From the NCBI RefSeq assembly GCF_007655135.1, contig NC_045134.1:9506982-9570981 (forward strand): DNA of 64,000 nt. Reading direction: 5' to 3'. This document shows positions 37,080-48,721 of this stretch, piece after piece. Under the pieces are notes generated by a model, which saw nothing but the letters and a program-made list of their open reading frames with translations, was not told the origin of the DNA and ran no database searches. Source of the DNA: Punica granatum (lineage: Eukaryota; Streptophyta; Magnoliopsida; Myrtales; Lythraceae). Position 1 is the stretch's first letter. Every line of letters begins with the position of its first letter. Made by a program: the position numbers and the translations under genes.

Positions 37080-38560
37080 CTTCAAACAACGTAAAATTCG
37101 TTGCAGGAAAATCCATAAGATTACAACGAAACAGCTTTCGGTAATCTTGAAAAAGGAACAGCCTCAACTCAAACGTCTCTTGGGTGGTAAAGGGAAATGG
37201 GCAACTTTTTTCATCCACACGTTACCTTTTCATTTCGAAAAGCTTAGGGAGTATAATTCTGTAAGTTTGGACCACTGGAAGTTGACAAAGAGGCCAGAAA
37301 GGAAGCTCAAAGGTCGAGCAAGAGCCGAGACCGAACGTGATATCAAGGAATACGAACAATTTGACAGTGTTCTACAAAAGGAAACATTGATTTTCACAGG
37401 TCACATTCTGAATACGGCAGCTGCTACTACTAGTGCTGAACTGCTGATGCATAGAAGCCGAAACTTCACTGATAAAATGTCGAGTAATGCTGCAACCCCT
37501 ACAAACATATCAGAGCACTGAATCATAATGCAACATAGTCTGCAACCAAGAGTAGCTTCCCCTCCCCGAACCTTTCCTGGGCGCGGCCACTCTTTTCTTC
37601 CCTAGGAACTGTCAGATGGAGCGCCTCATGATTTTAAGAATACAAATTAGGAGGAACAAAACTGACGATACAGTCGGCCAAATAAGGATAAGGAAGGGCT
37701 GCCTCTTCAGTACTCTCCCAAGGCCCAGATCGGAAAAAAATGTCTCCGTAGGCCGCATCAGTGATCATGCAGTTCCTATTGAATACTCCCATGATCTCCT
37801 GATTGAACGCAAACTCAATTAACGGGCAACCCAAAAATATGAAATTCTATGTACCGCAGAAGAGGAGGAAGTACATATATTCACCAAAATGCAACACACA
37901 TCCTGTGTATCCTTGTATACATAGCAAGTTCGGATGGAATGGAAAAATTTGTAGCAGGAAAATGGCAAGGGGGAAGTAAGGGAAATTCCCGTCCTCCATG
38001 CGAGCGTTTATCAAGCAGCTAGCATCCCGGTGCAGAGGTCTCAGATCTCTCTTGCCCGAATCAATTAGATGAAAATTGCACTAAGAAATCGAGCTCGCAG
38101 ACAAAGTTCCATAAGGAGATTGATTAAAAAAGAAACTTTCCCATGTCAGTTGGACAGACGTGATCGGGTTAGAAGCAAAAGAATTTCTACAAGTTTGAGA
38201 ATAGTTACGACTACTTCATTCGGCATAAAGTTTATCACGCACCTGTCCAGCGTCGATAAGAGCAAGCATTGCCCGTGCAGCTATTTACTATATGTGACCT
38301 GTTGCCCTCGAGATTTGATTACACCTACATATTAAAACATCAAAAAAATCATCAATCAAATATTTTCTGATGTAAATTTACCAGTGACGCATTACTTTGA
38401 AGTACTTTCGACGAGCACATTACGGAGACCATCCACCAGAGAGCGACCTGTTTGGACAGCAGGAATTGGCAAGCTTTACGGAGAGAAGCACTACTGCTAT
38501 AGCTCCTTCCAGCAGCCACCAGTCCTTTAATCCTGAACCACGTACATATATTCCAGTATT
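37080..38560 (-). pseudogene. Inverted 3' half of a cycloartenol synthase gene
   Basis: On the minus strand this matches the CAS gene at 48722 from within exon 15 through the 3' UTR. Exon 15 part is at about 38440-38550 (GGACTGGTGGCTGCTGGAAG), exon 16 at about 38241-38321, exon 17 at about 37982-38053, the last intron 37806-37980, and exon 18 at about 37720-37805 ([13 protein letters not shown]). The 3' UTR reaches about 37080. Damage: exon 16 has a Tyr-to-stop change (GTGTAATCA) and an extra base near its middle, and exon 18 is frameshifted after ITDAAYGDIF. Introns are retained, so it arose by DNA duplication and inversion, not retroposition. The 5' two-thirds is absent. Confidence 0.88.
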
Positions 38561-38889
38561 TACCGTTTAGAGGGAAGAAGGTCTTGTATCAAGAAAATGT
38601 GTATGAGATTGGAAAATCACGTATAATTCTCTTGAAGAATTTTCGGGTTATAGAATGAGAAGGTGGTGAGAATTGAGAGGTTGAGAGGTATTGTAACGGA
38701 GCTGAGGAATGTGATTGCGGTCCCATGTTATAATCTTCGGTTTACCAATCTAATAAGGTCTTCCTATTTTGTCCGTAGATGTTTCACTCGGTTTGAGGAT
38801 TTTACTGCATATATGCCGGTATTCATTCTTCTCTTCTTCGAATCGACGCACTTTCCCAACATAAATGTTACTAAAAATAATATGTTAAA

Positions 38890-39417
38890 TGCCTAAAAAA
38901 ATACAAACTTTTCACATTTTATCAATTTTAGTATGAAAATTTTTTCTTGATCTAAAATGCACGAACTATCAATTTAATATCAATTTTAGCATGCCTCAAC
39001 TTTTTTCGTTAATTTAAACGAGAATCTATGGTCACACCCTCCGATTGAGGTGGCTGAGGTCGCCGGTGACCTTATAGGGGCGGCGGTGGCGGTAGGTCCC
39101 GATGAGGCCCTCATTGCCCGAATTTGAAAAAAGAAAAAGTAAAATCGAGAAAAGAATGAAGGGACTAGGTGGTGAAACTCTCATCGTCGGCCACCATCCC
39201 CCTAATTGGAGTCATCGAAGACATTTGCCGTCATGGGGTAATCCTGATTGGGCAGGCAATAGTTGTCGTTGAGGCCCACCGATCGAAAAAATGGAAGTCG
39301 CGCTAACATTGATATAAAATTAATAATTTCTGTATTTTTAGGTCAAGAAAAAAATTCATGTTAAAATTTATGAAAACTTTGTGTGTTTTAGGCAATTAAT
39401 CCAAAGATAATTGATTC
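38890..39417. repeat. Foldback element with GC-rich core
   Basis: Left arm CCTAAAAAAATACAAACTTTTC...TATCAATTTTAGCATG is complementary to the right arm CGCTAACATTGATA...TTTGTGTGTTTTAGG. The core (39020-39300) is rich in GGTGGCTGAGGTCGCCGG-type sequence and resembles the core at 2680-2770, so both may be one family. Only the right half survives in copy B (45503-45857) because of the deletion there. Confidence 0.65.
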
Positions 39418-39500
39418 ATCCAAAATTTATGAATAATAAATGAGTGGGCTCAGCCTATCTAATGTTGTGACAAATGGGGCTTAAGTTGGCCCAGTCGTTA

Positions 39501-42302
39501 ACGATTCTTCCTCATTTTCCTATTTATATTGGGTCCATTAAGCTGATAATATGCATTTCAGATAATTTTTCTTTCTTGTTTTACTAAAATCAGATACGTG
39601 CCACTAATAAGCATCAAGCTTAAAACCTCTTAGTTCATAAGCAAAAACCTATGCACTACACATCTTTCTTCTGTGCCATTTCTTTTAATCTGCTCAGCAT
39701 GACGTGCACGATAAAAGAATACACCTGTATGAGCAAAATAATAGAATTTCAAATTCTTTGCAAGTCATTCTCAATTCTCATGAAGGTGCGATAATCTTTT
39801 AATTGATTTCCGGTTAATGGAGTTTAGATTATCTAATTTAATTTGATAAAGAATAGATAGACAAAAAGGGAAAGACAGTTGAAGGTTGAAAGGCCACCAT
39901 AAGTTATAGTCTAAAACAGATAGAAAATGAAGTAACTGAATAGTGAAGTGCCATAAATTAGAGACTAAATTATTTACGAGGAACATTTAACCAATTTTAA
40001 TATGAGTGTACCTTATCAAACCTTCTTACAAAATGTCCATCCCTAAGAATGAAAATGGGAACTCAACCATTGTGGATGCTCCAAATAGAGCCTACTAGAG
40101 ATAGGTGGCATAGTCGTTTAGAGTGCGACAACTCTCTTGAAGATTTCTAGAAGATTTTTTGACGGAAAAATAAAGTCTATAAAATTTTTAAATATAAGCA
40201 GATTGGTCGGTGAATCTCATTTTATCGTTTTCTATTGGTGTTCGTAAATTAAACATATGCTCTCTTAGATTTAACCTAAGAGAGCATATTATGTCATTTG
40301 ATTTATCTATTATGTCCTTAGTTCAAAAAAAAAAAGGATATTAGTAATTCATGGACCAAAACTACGTAAAATTCTGCGGTTCCCATGAATGTATCCGACC
40401 ATTTATAAGTATAAAAATATCATATTAAACTTTTTGTATAAAAGCCACTAAAATAAAAATAATCTAACGACTATAATTCTCTGTTTGGATTCAGAGTTGA
40501 ATTTTAAAATCTTACTTTAACTTAATTCTACCCACAACAAAATAAAATAACTCATACAAAATCAAAGTGTGTGTCCCATTTATACCACTTTTTTTTTTTC
40601 AAAATCAAAATCACATAACTCATATAAAGTTAAAGAGTGGGCCCCATACATAACCATTTATACCACTCTTTTTCAAAATCAAAATCTGATTTTAAAATGT
40701 TACTTACAAACCAAACGCAGCATAAGCTAACCAATACAGCATTTTTTTACAATTTTTCAGAACATGTAACCCAGTCATCGTTGCGTATTCAAGTTTCACT
40801 CGAGACTTCATGCACAACCAGCAAGTAATTATTAACTAATACTTCGTGAGGGCTCATAATTTTGAACCGATTATATTAACAGTATATACAACTGTACACT
40901 GAAGAAAGCAGAATATACAACTCTACCCTGAAGAAAGCAATCAAATTAAGATTTATGTTTGTTAATAAGTGGAATTAATTAAAGATTTCGGTGTTTCATA
41001 CAATTATTATCGTAGGGCATGCCATGGACTTCTTTTCCGTCTTATATGACGACTATCCATGCATGGACCTCAAGTTTGTGATTAACTAGATTTGTTGGTT
41101 CATCTTTGTATAGGATGCGACTATGTATATATATGGTGGCTGAAGATCAGTACCATCATTTGCGAGATCTAATGGGCGCAAATATCAAAATATGTATAAG
41201 TCCTCGTCTGTGAGACGGAAGGAAATTTTATGATCCTACGAGGGCACCATGTTTGCCACTCCTTGCACCCACTGCAGTGCAAAAAGAACCGAAAATCGAA
41301 TCACTCCGTTCATACCGTTCCATATTGAACCCATAAAAAAAGAAAGAACCAAACTAATCTATTTCAAAAAATATTTGCTTTGCAATCTCCAAAGACATTT
41401 CGGTTTCCAAATTACAAGAACTATAATTAATCGTACCATCCCAAATTTATAAATATATACAATTATTAGATACTTATACAATCCTTTTACAAGCTTATCT
41501 CCAGTAGTATTCAATTTCTATTAGCTATATTCCCTGGAGCGGATATATATAATTGGTTAATTTCTATTTATGACAATCACACATTTATTCTGCTATTTAT
41601 AAGTCATTTATGTTTAATAGAGAAATCCATAAGATACTTGACATATACTTCATTCTTAAAGAGTTGAGGATATGAGTGACGAAGTATTCTGGTACAAATT
41701 TCTTTGAACTATTCGCAGTCGTAGAAATCTTAGCTGGATACTATCATTTCGGATAGACCGTTACCTCCATTTGTATCAATGATCAGTATAGAGATACTAA
41801 TGAAGATGGAGTAGTGAGTCGCATGCTATTCGATATCTTATATTGAAACAGACATGTGGATACTATAAATATAAGTGAGTCAAACTGTGATGCATAAATA
41901 ATATTCACGTGGTACTTTACTGTTATCAATGAATATTATCTAGATCATATTAGTGTATACAGTCCTTAGACCTGCGATGGCACAGTTATCTCATACATGG
42001 ATAACTAAGATTTGCTCCTGCTTATATACTTATACTAAGTATGGGTATCCGATAGACAGTAGTCTTAGTTAGTTGTGTATGGATATAGATGTCCAGTTGA
42101 GATGAGATTCATTGATTTGAGTAAACTGAGAAATATCCTATGGGTTTGAGTTATAATCTTGATCAGAAAATCCTTGGCCAAGGTGAATGGTCTGAAGTAT
42201 AAAAGAGTTTCTAGTTGAAGTTTTTTTTTTGGCTAAATAAAAGGCTAGGTCGGGTTATTAGTCGTTGTAACTGTTCCAACTAAGAGAACCTAACCGTCAC
42301 GT
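39501..42302. other. Spacer between the two duplication copies, gene-free
   Basis: No gene recognised. It contains a MITE-like element at about 40479-40727. 41640-42300 is less AT-rich, non-coding and ordered like part of a retrotransposon LTR or untranslated region (for example TATACAGTCCTTAGACCTGCGATGGCAC), but I could not find matching LTR ends. Confidence 0.45.
40479..40727. repeat. MITE with TGTTTGG-type ends
   Basis: Left end CTGTTTGGATTCAGAG and right end AAACCAAACGCAGCATAA are roughly complementary. The inside has two tandem copies of ATAACTCATAyAAA...CATTTATACCACT. A related copy lies at 48022-48246 with the same ATAACTCATACAAAATTAAA and TTTATACCATTTTTTTT words. Confidence 0.55.
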
Positions 42303-43507
42303 ATCAGGTAATAGAGGTATCACAACCTTACTTGGCGGTCGCTGGTTTCGACACGACATAATCGGGATTTTGTACTTAAGATGAATTGAAAAATCCTGAT
42401 GTGGTGACAGATTAGGGGACCCCTGCCACCATCCCTACATCTTCTTTGAACAAATTCCTTTCCATTTAATTTGATTTGATTTTATCAAATTTGTGCTCTC
42501 TGAAATTATTTTGTATCTTTTCAAAAAATTTAAATAAACAATTTCTAATAAATTATTAAAAGTTAACATAAGTTATCAATAGTTGTTGTAAACAAAATAA
42601 TTTTGAAAAATACGTACTTTAATTTCTAATAATTAACTCATTTATTTATTGGTTATTTATAACATAATTTTTTTTGCTCGAAATCTATAATATAATATCT
42701 TATGGAAAATAGAATTGGATTCAAAATTCGAAATTCTAAACTCTAAAGTGACAGGTACACATAAAAGTTCAGACGAATTCCCGCATATTCCCAGACATTA
42801 CTTTTGTCCGCTCTAATCTGTAGCTCCAATTGCCAGTCAAAGCCCAAAAAAAAAGGGAAAAAAATGAAGAAAAGCCTCCGATGACCAAGTTCGCGTATCA
42901 GAGATCGTATCGTTCCTTCCCAAAATGTTTTTCAGTATCGCATATTTTCAAATGGCATGTGGAAGTTCATTCCCAGCTCGTATGCTTATAGTCGTAACCA
43001 CAAGTGGAATCTTATGAGTATAGTCGTAAATCCCTCAATTGGATACAGATTCTTCTCAAGTACGGGAGGGTCGCAATGTTCGTTGCGAGCACTCCTTCGA
43101 CTAGCCCATCATGAATACTTGGTTGGTCGGCCTTGAGTTCAGCCCGTAATCGGCTCTAAGCAAGCCATTAATCATAGTCTATGGCAGTGGATGGCAACCC
43201 CAGGTTCCGAGGGGCTAGTCATGTGGATAGATAGATGGCTGTTCTAAGCTCAGCAAAGATTTCTCAATCTTTTTCCCATAGGCCCAATTGATTTCAGAAA
43301 ATGTAAAAGTTACAAGAAAATTTTTAAATATGAAATCATTTTGCATGGATTATAGATTGAAAAATAAGATTATTATGTTAAGAAAATATATTGGATTATT
43401 ATATAGGGAATATGGATGATAATATAACATATGATTTATTTTTTCAAAGAATATGTAAATTCCATGATTATAATATCACAATAACAAGTATTTTGGTGAT
43501 AAAAAAA

Positions 43508-44758
43508 GGGTAAATTGCACCGGTGGTCTAAAATATTTTACAAATGTTTCATAATGGTCCAAAAAGTTTTTTTCGCTACATGATGGTACAAAATGTTTCA
43601 AAATTGTTTCATGATGGTACAAACCGTCAACTCGAGCTGATGCCGTTAACATTTTGCTGACGTGGCACGTCCTATGTGTCACTTTTGTTACATGGGACCA
43701 ATCATAGTGCGCCACGTCATTTAAGACAAAATAAAATTTTAAAAAGTCCAAAAAAATACAAAAAAATACCAAAAAAAGAGTAAAAATTTTGATAAAAAAT
43801 AAAAAATATTTTAAAATATTGAAAATTATGAAAATTATTTTTTAAAAATTTTAATTTTTTTAATTTTTTTTAAAAAAATATAAAAAATACAAAAAAAGAG
43901 TAAAAATTTTGAAAAAAAAAAAGAGTAAAACTTTTGAGAAAAAGAGGAAAAGGGGGAGAAAAAAGAAAAAAATAGGGGAAAAGGGGGAAAAGGGGAAAAG
44001 GGGAAAAAAAGGGAAGGGGGGGAAAAAGAGAAAAAAGACAAAAAAGAGGAAAAAGGGAGAAAAAAGAAAAAAAAGGAGGGGAAAAGGGGAAAAGGGGAAA
44101 AGGAGGGGGAAAAAAGGGAAGGAGGGGGAAAGGAGGGGGAAAGGGGGAAAGAAGGGGAGAAAAAGGGAAAAGGGAAGAGGAAAAGGAGGGAAAGGGGAAG
44201 AGGAAAAGGAGGGAAAAGGGAAGACGAAAAGGGGCACTTTTTAAAAAGAAAAAAGGAGGGAAAAAGGAGGGAAAAAGGGAAAAGGGGAAAAAGAAGGGGA
44301 AATTTTTAAATTTTTAAAAGAATTTTTTTTCTAAATTTTACTCTTTTTGTATTTTTATATTTTTTATATTTTTTAAAAAAATTTTAAAAAATTTTAAAAA
44401 ATTTAAAATTTTAAAAATAATTTTAAAATTTTCAATATTTTAAAATATTTTTTATTTTTTTTCAAAATTTTTACTCTTTTTTTTCGTTTTTTTTAAATTA
44501 TTTTTTGTATTTTTTTGGACTTTTTAAAATTTTATTTTGTCTGAAATGACGTGGCGCACTATAATTGGTTTCACGTAACAAAAGTGACGTATAGGAAGCA
44601 TCACGTCAGCAAAATGTTAACGGCATCAGCTCGAGTTGACGGTTTGTACTATCATGAAACAACTTTGAAACATTTTGTACTATCATGTAACGAAAAAAAC
44701 TTTTTGGACCATCATGAAACATTTGTAAAACATTTTTAACCACCGGTGCAATTTACCC
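43508..44758. mobile_element. TIR (foldback) transposon, 1251 bp, recent insertion
   Basis: It starts GGGTAAATTGCACCGGTGGT and ends in the exact reverse complement ACCACCGGTGCAATTTACCC. The arms stay complementary for more than 250 bases (for example GTCAACTCGAGCTGATGCCG versus CGGCATCAGCTCGAGTTGAC). An 8-bp target-site duplication TAAAAAAA flanks it at 43500-43507 and 44759-44766. Copy A of the duplication has the empty site (GATAAAAAATTTTCC at about 37003-37017). There is no transposase; the middle is a purine-rich tract. Superfamily is uncertain (Mutator-like or hAT-like). Confidence 0.88.
43930..44318 (+). repeat. Polypurine tract with G-run clusters
   Basis: For almost 300 bases (43937-44223) the plus strand is purine with only about three pyrimidines. 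Runs of four or more G recur at short spacing (43983-44032: G5, G4, G4, G3, G7 separated by A runs). The pattern satisfies a G-quadruplex motif and is a candidate for triplex (H-DNA). Long open frames on either strand here are composition artefacts. Confidence 0.85.
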
Positions 44759-44789
44759 TAAAAAAATTTCCAACCACAACGATGAAATT

Positions 44790-45504
44790 TTAACCCGAAA
44801 ACGTGATGGTGGAGATTCATCTTATGTTCGAACTTCAAACAATGTAAAATTCTTTGCAGTAAAATCCATAAGATTACAACGAAACAGCTTTCAGTAATCT
44901 TGAAAGAGGAACAGCCTCAACTCAAACGTCTCTTGGGTGGTGAAGGGAAATGGGCAACTATTTTCATCCACCCTTTACCTTTTCATTTCGAAAAGCTTAA
45001 GGAGTATAATTCTGTAAGTTTGGGACCACTGGAAGTTGACAAAGAGGCCAGCAAGGAAGCTCAAAAGTCGAGCCGAGACCGAACATGATATCAAGGAATA
45101 CGAACAATTGACAGTGCTCTACAAAAAGAAACATTGATTTTCACAGGTCACATTCTGAATACGGTGGCTGCTACTTCTAGTGCTGATGCATAGAAGCCGA
45201 AACTTCACTGATAAAATGTCGAGTAGTGCTGCGACCCCTACAAACATATCAGAGCACCGAATCATAATGCAACATAGTCTGCAAACAAGAGTAGGTTACG
45301 CTTCCCGAACCTTTCCTGGGCACGGCCACTCTTTTCTTCCCTAGGAACTGTCAGATGGAGCACCTCGTGATTTTACGAATACAAATTAGGAGGAACAAAA
45401 CCGACGATACAGTCGGCCAAATAAGGATAAGGAAGGGCTGCCTGTTCAGTACTCTCCCAAGGCCCAGATCGGAAAAAAAGGTCTCTGTAGGCCGCATCAG
45501 TGAT
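44790..45504 (-). pseudogene. CAS 3'-end remnant in copy B
   Basis: Corresponds to 37050-37766 of copy A. On the minus strand it carries the 3' UTR and the last part of exon 18 (GATCTGGGCCTTGGGAGAGTACTGAA), truncated by the 1.26-kb deletion that removed the other exons. Not functional. Confidence 0.8.
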
Positions 45505-45950
45505 CTATGGCTACACCCTCCGGTTGAGGTGGCCGAGGTCACCGGCGACCTTATATGGGCGGCAGTGGGCCCCGCCCTCATTGCCCGAATTTGAAAAAAG
45601 AAAAAGTAAAATCGAGGAAAGAATGAAACGGATTAGTGGTGGAAGTCTCATCGTCGGCGATCATCCCCTAGTTGGAGTCGTCGGTGACCTTTGTTGTCAT
45701 GTCCAACCCTGATTGGGTAGACAGTAGTTGACATTGAGGCTCACCGATCGAAAAAATGGAAGTTGTTCTAATATTTATATCAAATTGATAATTTTTCTAT
45801 TTTTAGGTAAAAAAAAATTCATACTAGGATTTATAAAATGTGATTAATCCAAAAATAATTGATTCATCCAAAATTTATGAATAATAAATGAGTGGGCTCA
45901 ACCTATCTAATGTTGTGAAAAATGGGGCTTAGGTTGGCCCAGTATTTAAC

Positions 45951-48330
45951 ACAGAGGAGGAAGGGAGAGCTGCAAAGGCTTCACAGGGGAAGCTTGGGGA
46001 AGGCAGTAGCGGGCACCAGCAGCTCAGCAAGTCAGCAGTGACAAGCTCAGGGAGTTCGGGGGCAAAACAGTAGCAGCTCGAGGGGAGCTCAGGTAGGTGC
46101 GACTATGGTACCAAGGGAAGAAGAAAGAGTGAAGAAGCTTGGGAGAAAGGCAGCACAATAGTTCAGCAGCTCGGGACAACCGTGAGCAGCACCATGGAGC
46201 CCGGGGGAGACTCAATGAAGCGGTCCAAGCAAGTCTGGTCTGCTCTCCTTTTTTTTTTTTTTTTTGCAGACCCGACAAAAGGGATAAGAAGAGAAAGAGA
46301 GCTGGAGTGCGTGAAGGAGCTAGAGAGAAATCTGGAGAAGCTGCCCTTGAAGTGAAGTTTGCGTGGAAGAAGAGGAAGGGCAGACGAAGAAGTGACAACA
46401 GATGTGATGAGCTGTTGATGGGAACGAACAGGGAGGTGGCTTGCAATCTTTCTTTCCTAACCATAAATGAAAAAAGGAAAAGCAAGGATGGAAGGGTGGT
46501 GCGATGGCGATGGTCTGCTGCTGCTAGGAGAAAGAAGATGGCGTGGGGAAGAAGAGGAAGAGGGGAAAGGGTGGCTTGTATTCGATCTTGTTCAGCTGAA
46601 GCAGAAGGAAGAGAGCTGTGACTAGCAACTCATGGAGATGACATGAGCATTTGAAATTTTTATGAACTACTTATGAACGTTTCGGTCTATCGGATATATT
46701 TCCTTGATCCTTACACGAGTTAGGCATATCCTCGTAAAATTTGAAGATTGTTCGACCTCAGGAAGTACCCGAAATAATTTTTCTTCAATAGCTAGCCAAA
46801 ACTGAGAAATTTGGTTCTGATTTGTGAGAAAATCTTCAATTTTGTACTAATCTAGTCTAAAACATATCTTATTTATTTATTTATTTATTTATGAATCTTC
46901 AGTGACGTTGATCATGCTTGAAAATACGAAGAACTGAATTTTTTTTATGAATTTTCTCCCTCGATTGGCAGAATTTGTCTCGATTTAACAGTTTCGTGGA
47001 TGGTATGCTAAAAAATTCATAACTCTTTTTTCGTGTTGAATCTTGAGACGAGTGACCTCTCAAATCAAACCTAACTCAATTTCCAGGAAACACCCTTTTA
47101 GGTTCAAGATTGATCATGATATGATCCATTGAATCCCATGCTGAGCTGCTATATTCATTGTTTGGACACCCCAGCTCCCACGAATTTTATCTCTTTACTC
47201 GAATGGACTATTGATGTGATTTTTGCATTGAAATATTCCCGATTCATCAAATCTTGATAAAAAAAATACCAAACTTGGCTCTGGGGTTCATGAAGGTAGT
47301 CGTACTCACCGAAGAAAATAATACAGAGATGTGGGTTCCTCTTCCCCCAATACTTACGGTTCAAATATTAATAATTCGCGTCTTACTATTTGGGATCAAC
47401 TCCACGGGGATGTTTAGAATCCCATATTCGATACCTTCTAATGGCCTGGTAAGCCGATGTTGAATAGCGCTACAAGAGCTGATTTCTGTTAACCCGAGAT
47501 CGGATGCTTGTTTGGTCTCTCCGGTTACCCTCTATGCTCAAGGTGGAAACCTTGAGGTCTACTCTGTCGTCATGCCTAGGGATTGTCTGGTTGACCATGT
47601 TAATCCGGTTGTGAATAGCAACCCAGGCTTTGCCTGGCTGTCTTTAGTCGAGATTGGGGTCGTGGTCAGAATTACTGTTATTGTTCTCCCCAAGAGTTAG
47701 TGAACCAAAAATAGAGTGCTGACACGGCCGATTTATTAGATAAAATAGGATCAACAAATTATCGATTGTCAGCATGTTGCTCCTATGCATCTGATATGTG
47801 GTGATCTATGTAAAAATAGGAAAAAGGGGAAGGCATGGAGGATTAAAAAAAAAGCCATCAGGAAATAAACTTTGTCGCCCATAGAAAAGTTTCAAACCTT
47901 GGGCACACACACATCCTACTGGAAAAACAAAAAAGATGCCCCAGTTTTCTTGTAGCTAGTTGAAAATAAATGGAGTCGAATATGTCTTTGTTGCGGACTA
48001 AAAAGTCATTTATAACTTGTTTTGTTTACAAATATAATTTTAAAATTATAATTTTAATCTAATTTTATTCACATTAAAATAAAATAATTCATATAAAGTC
48101 AAATAGTGAGTCCTATTTATATCATTTTTTTTTTATAACAAAATAAATAACTCATACAAAATTAAATAGTAAACTCTATTTATACCATTTTTTTTAAAAT
48201 TAAAATTTAATTTTAAAATCTTACTTTAAAATCAAATACAACATTAATCGTGAATCTACATCCTACGGCCATCTGGCTTTTATAATTATATATAGGCGTA
48301 GATTCCTTTTGAAAATTTGGTCATCTGCCA
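45951..48330. other. Gene-free DNA upstream of CAS, unexplained GC-richer block
   Basis: 45951-46620 is unusually purine- and GC-rich (AGCAGCTC, GAAGAAGAGG words). A 160-codon frame (46139-46621) there is Arg/Lys-rich and low-complexity; no domain. 46620-47700 is non-repetitive, of LTR or retrotransposon-leader character, without recognisable gag/pol. 48022-48246 is a MITE-like relative of the element at 40479. Confidence 0.45.
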
Positions 48331-48721
48331 GCTGTAACCTCATTGCTGGCTCGTGTACGTTTCAAAATTCTCCCCACAACTTTTCTTGATCAAAATTAAA
48401 TTGAAAATTGAAAATAAAAATATTAAAGCAATCTCTCTCACTCTCTCTCTCCCACAAATAAGCCACCGATTCATCGATCATCTCTCTCCCACTCCCCTCT
48501 CTCTCTCTCCCTGTCGGATTGAAGTTGTCACGCCGGTGAGAGCTTCCGCCGGAATGGCTTTTTTTTTTTTGCCCCCGATCAATGCAATGCGACGAGAGGA
48601 GGAGCACCTCTGCCTCCGTTCCGTTCATCTCGACTTTCCGTTTGTGCTGTTTCGTCTTTCCCCGGAAAGTGACGTGGGGTGTGATTGTAACTGCATTTTC
48701 CGATTTTGAGCAGCGACAGGG
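48331..48721 (+). promoter_or_regulatory. Leader region of the CAS gene
   Basis: CT-rich tracts at 48432-48450 and 48480-48513 mark the 5' leader. A TATATA run at 48287-48294 is a possible TATA box about 140 bases further up. Further ATG codons (for example 48554, 48582) precede the CAS start and would have to be bypassed or spliced out. Confidence 0.4.

Larger units (their letters stand above)
35595..39500 (+). repeat. Direct segmental duplication, copy A
   Basis: Aligns by eye with 42303-45950 over its length, from TATCGCAACCTTACTTGGCGG to GGCTTAAGTTGGCCCAGT. Differences: copy A has a SINE at about 35699-35910 that copy B lacks; copy B has a TIR element (43508-44758) that copy A lacks at 37012; copy B lacks the 1.26 kb at about 37767-39023. 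At 36425-36760 the minus strand has a 73-codon frame without ATG (DYDYWRRLRAEL), which is broken in copy B; I do not recognise it. Confidence 0.85.
42303..45950 (+). repeat. Direct segmental duplication, copy B
   Basis: Second copy of 35595-39500. It carries a 1251-bp TIR element (43508-44758) and a deletion whose junction reads CATCAGTGATCTATGG at about 45495-45510. This joins sequence corresponding to 37766 and 39024 of copy A, with ATC shared at both ends. The unrecognised minus-strand frame seen in copy A is broken here by indels near 43140-43165. Confidence 0.85.

Noticed and set aside
37147..37521. 124-codon frame on the plus strand
   Set aside because: It is the antisense of the CAS 3' UTR/flank in the inverted pseudogene; the same frame is broken in copy B.
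43835..44244. Open frames of 68-125 codons on both strands (Lys/Gly-rich on plus, Phe/Pro-rich on minus)
   Set aside because: They are translations of the polypurine tract inside a transposon; no complexity, no signals.
46024..46621. Overlapping 153- and 160-codon frames on opposite strands
   Set aside because: Low-complexity purine-rich sequence; neither strand shows a domain, conserved motif or splice context.
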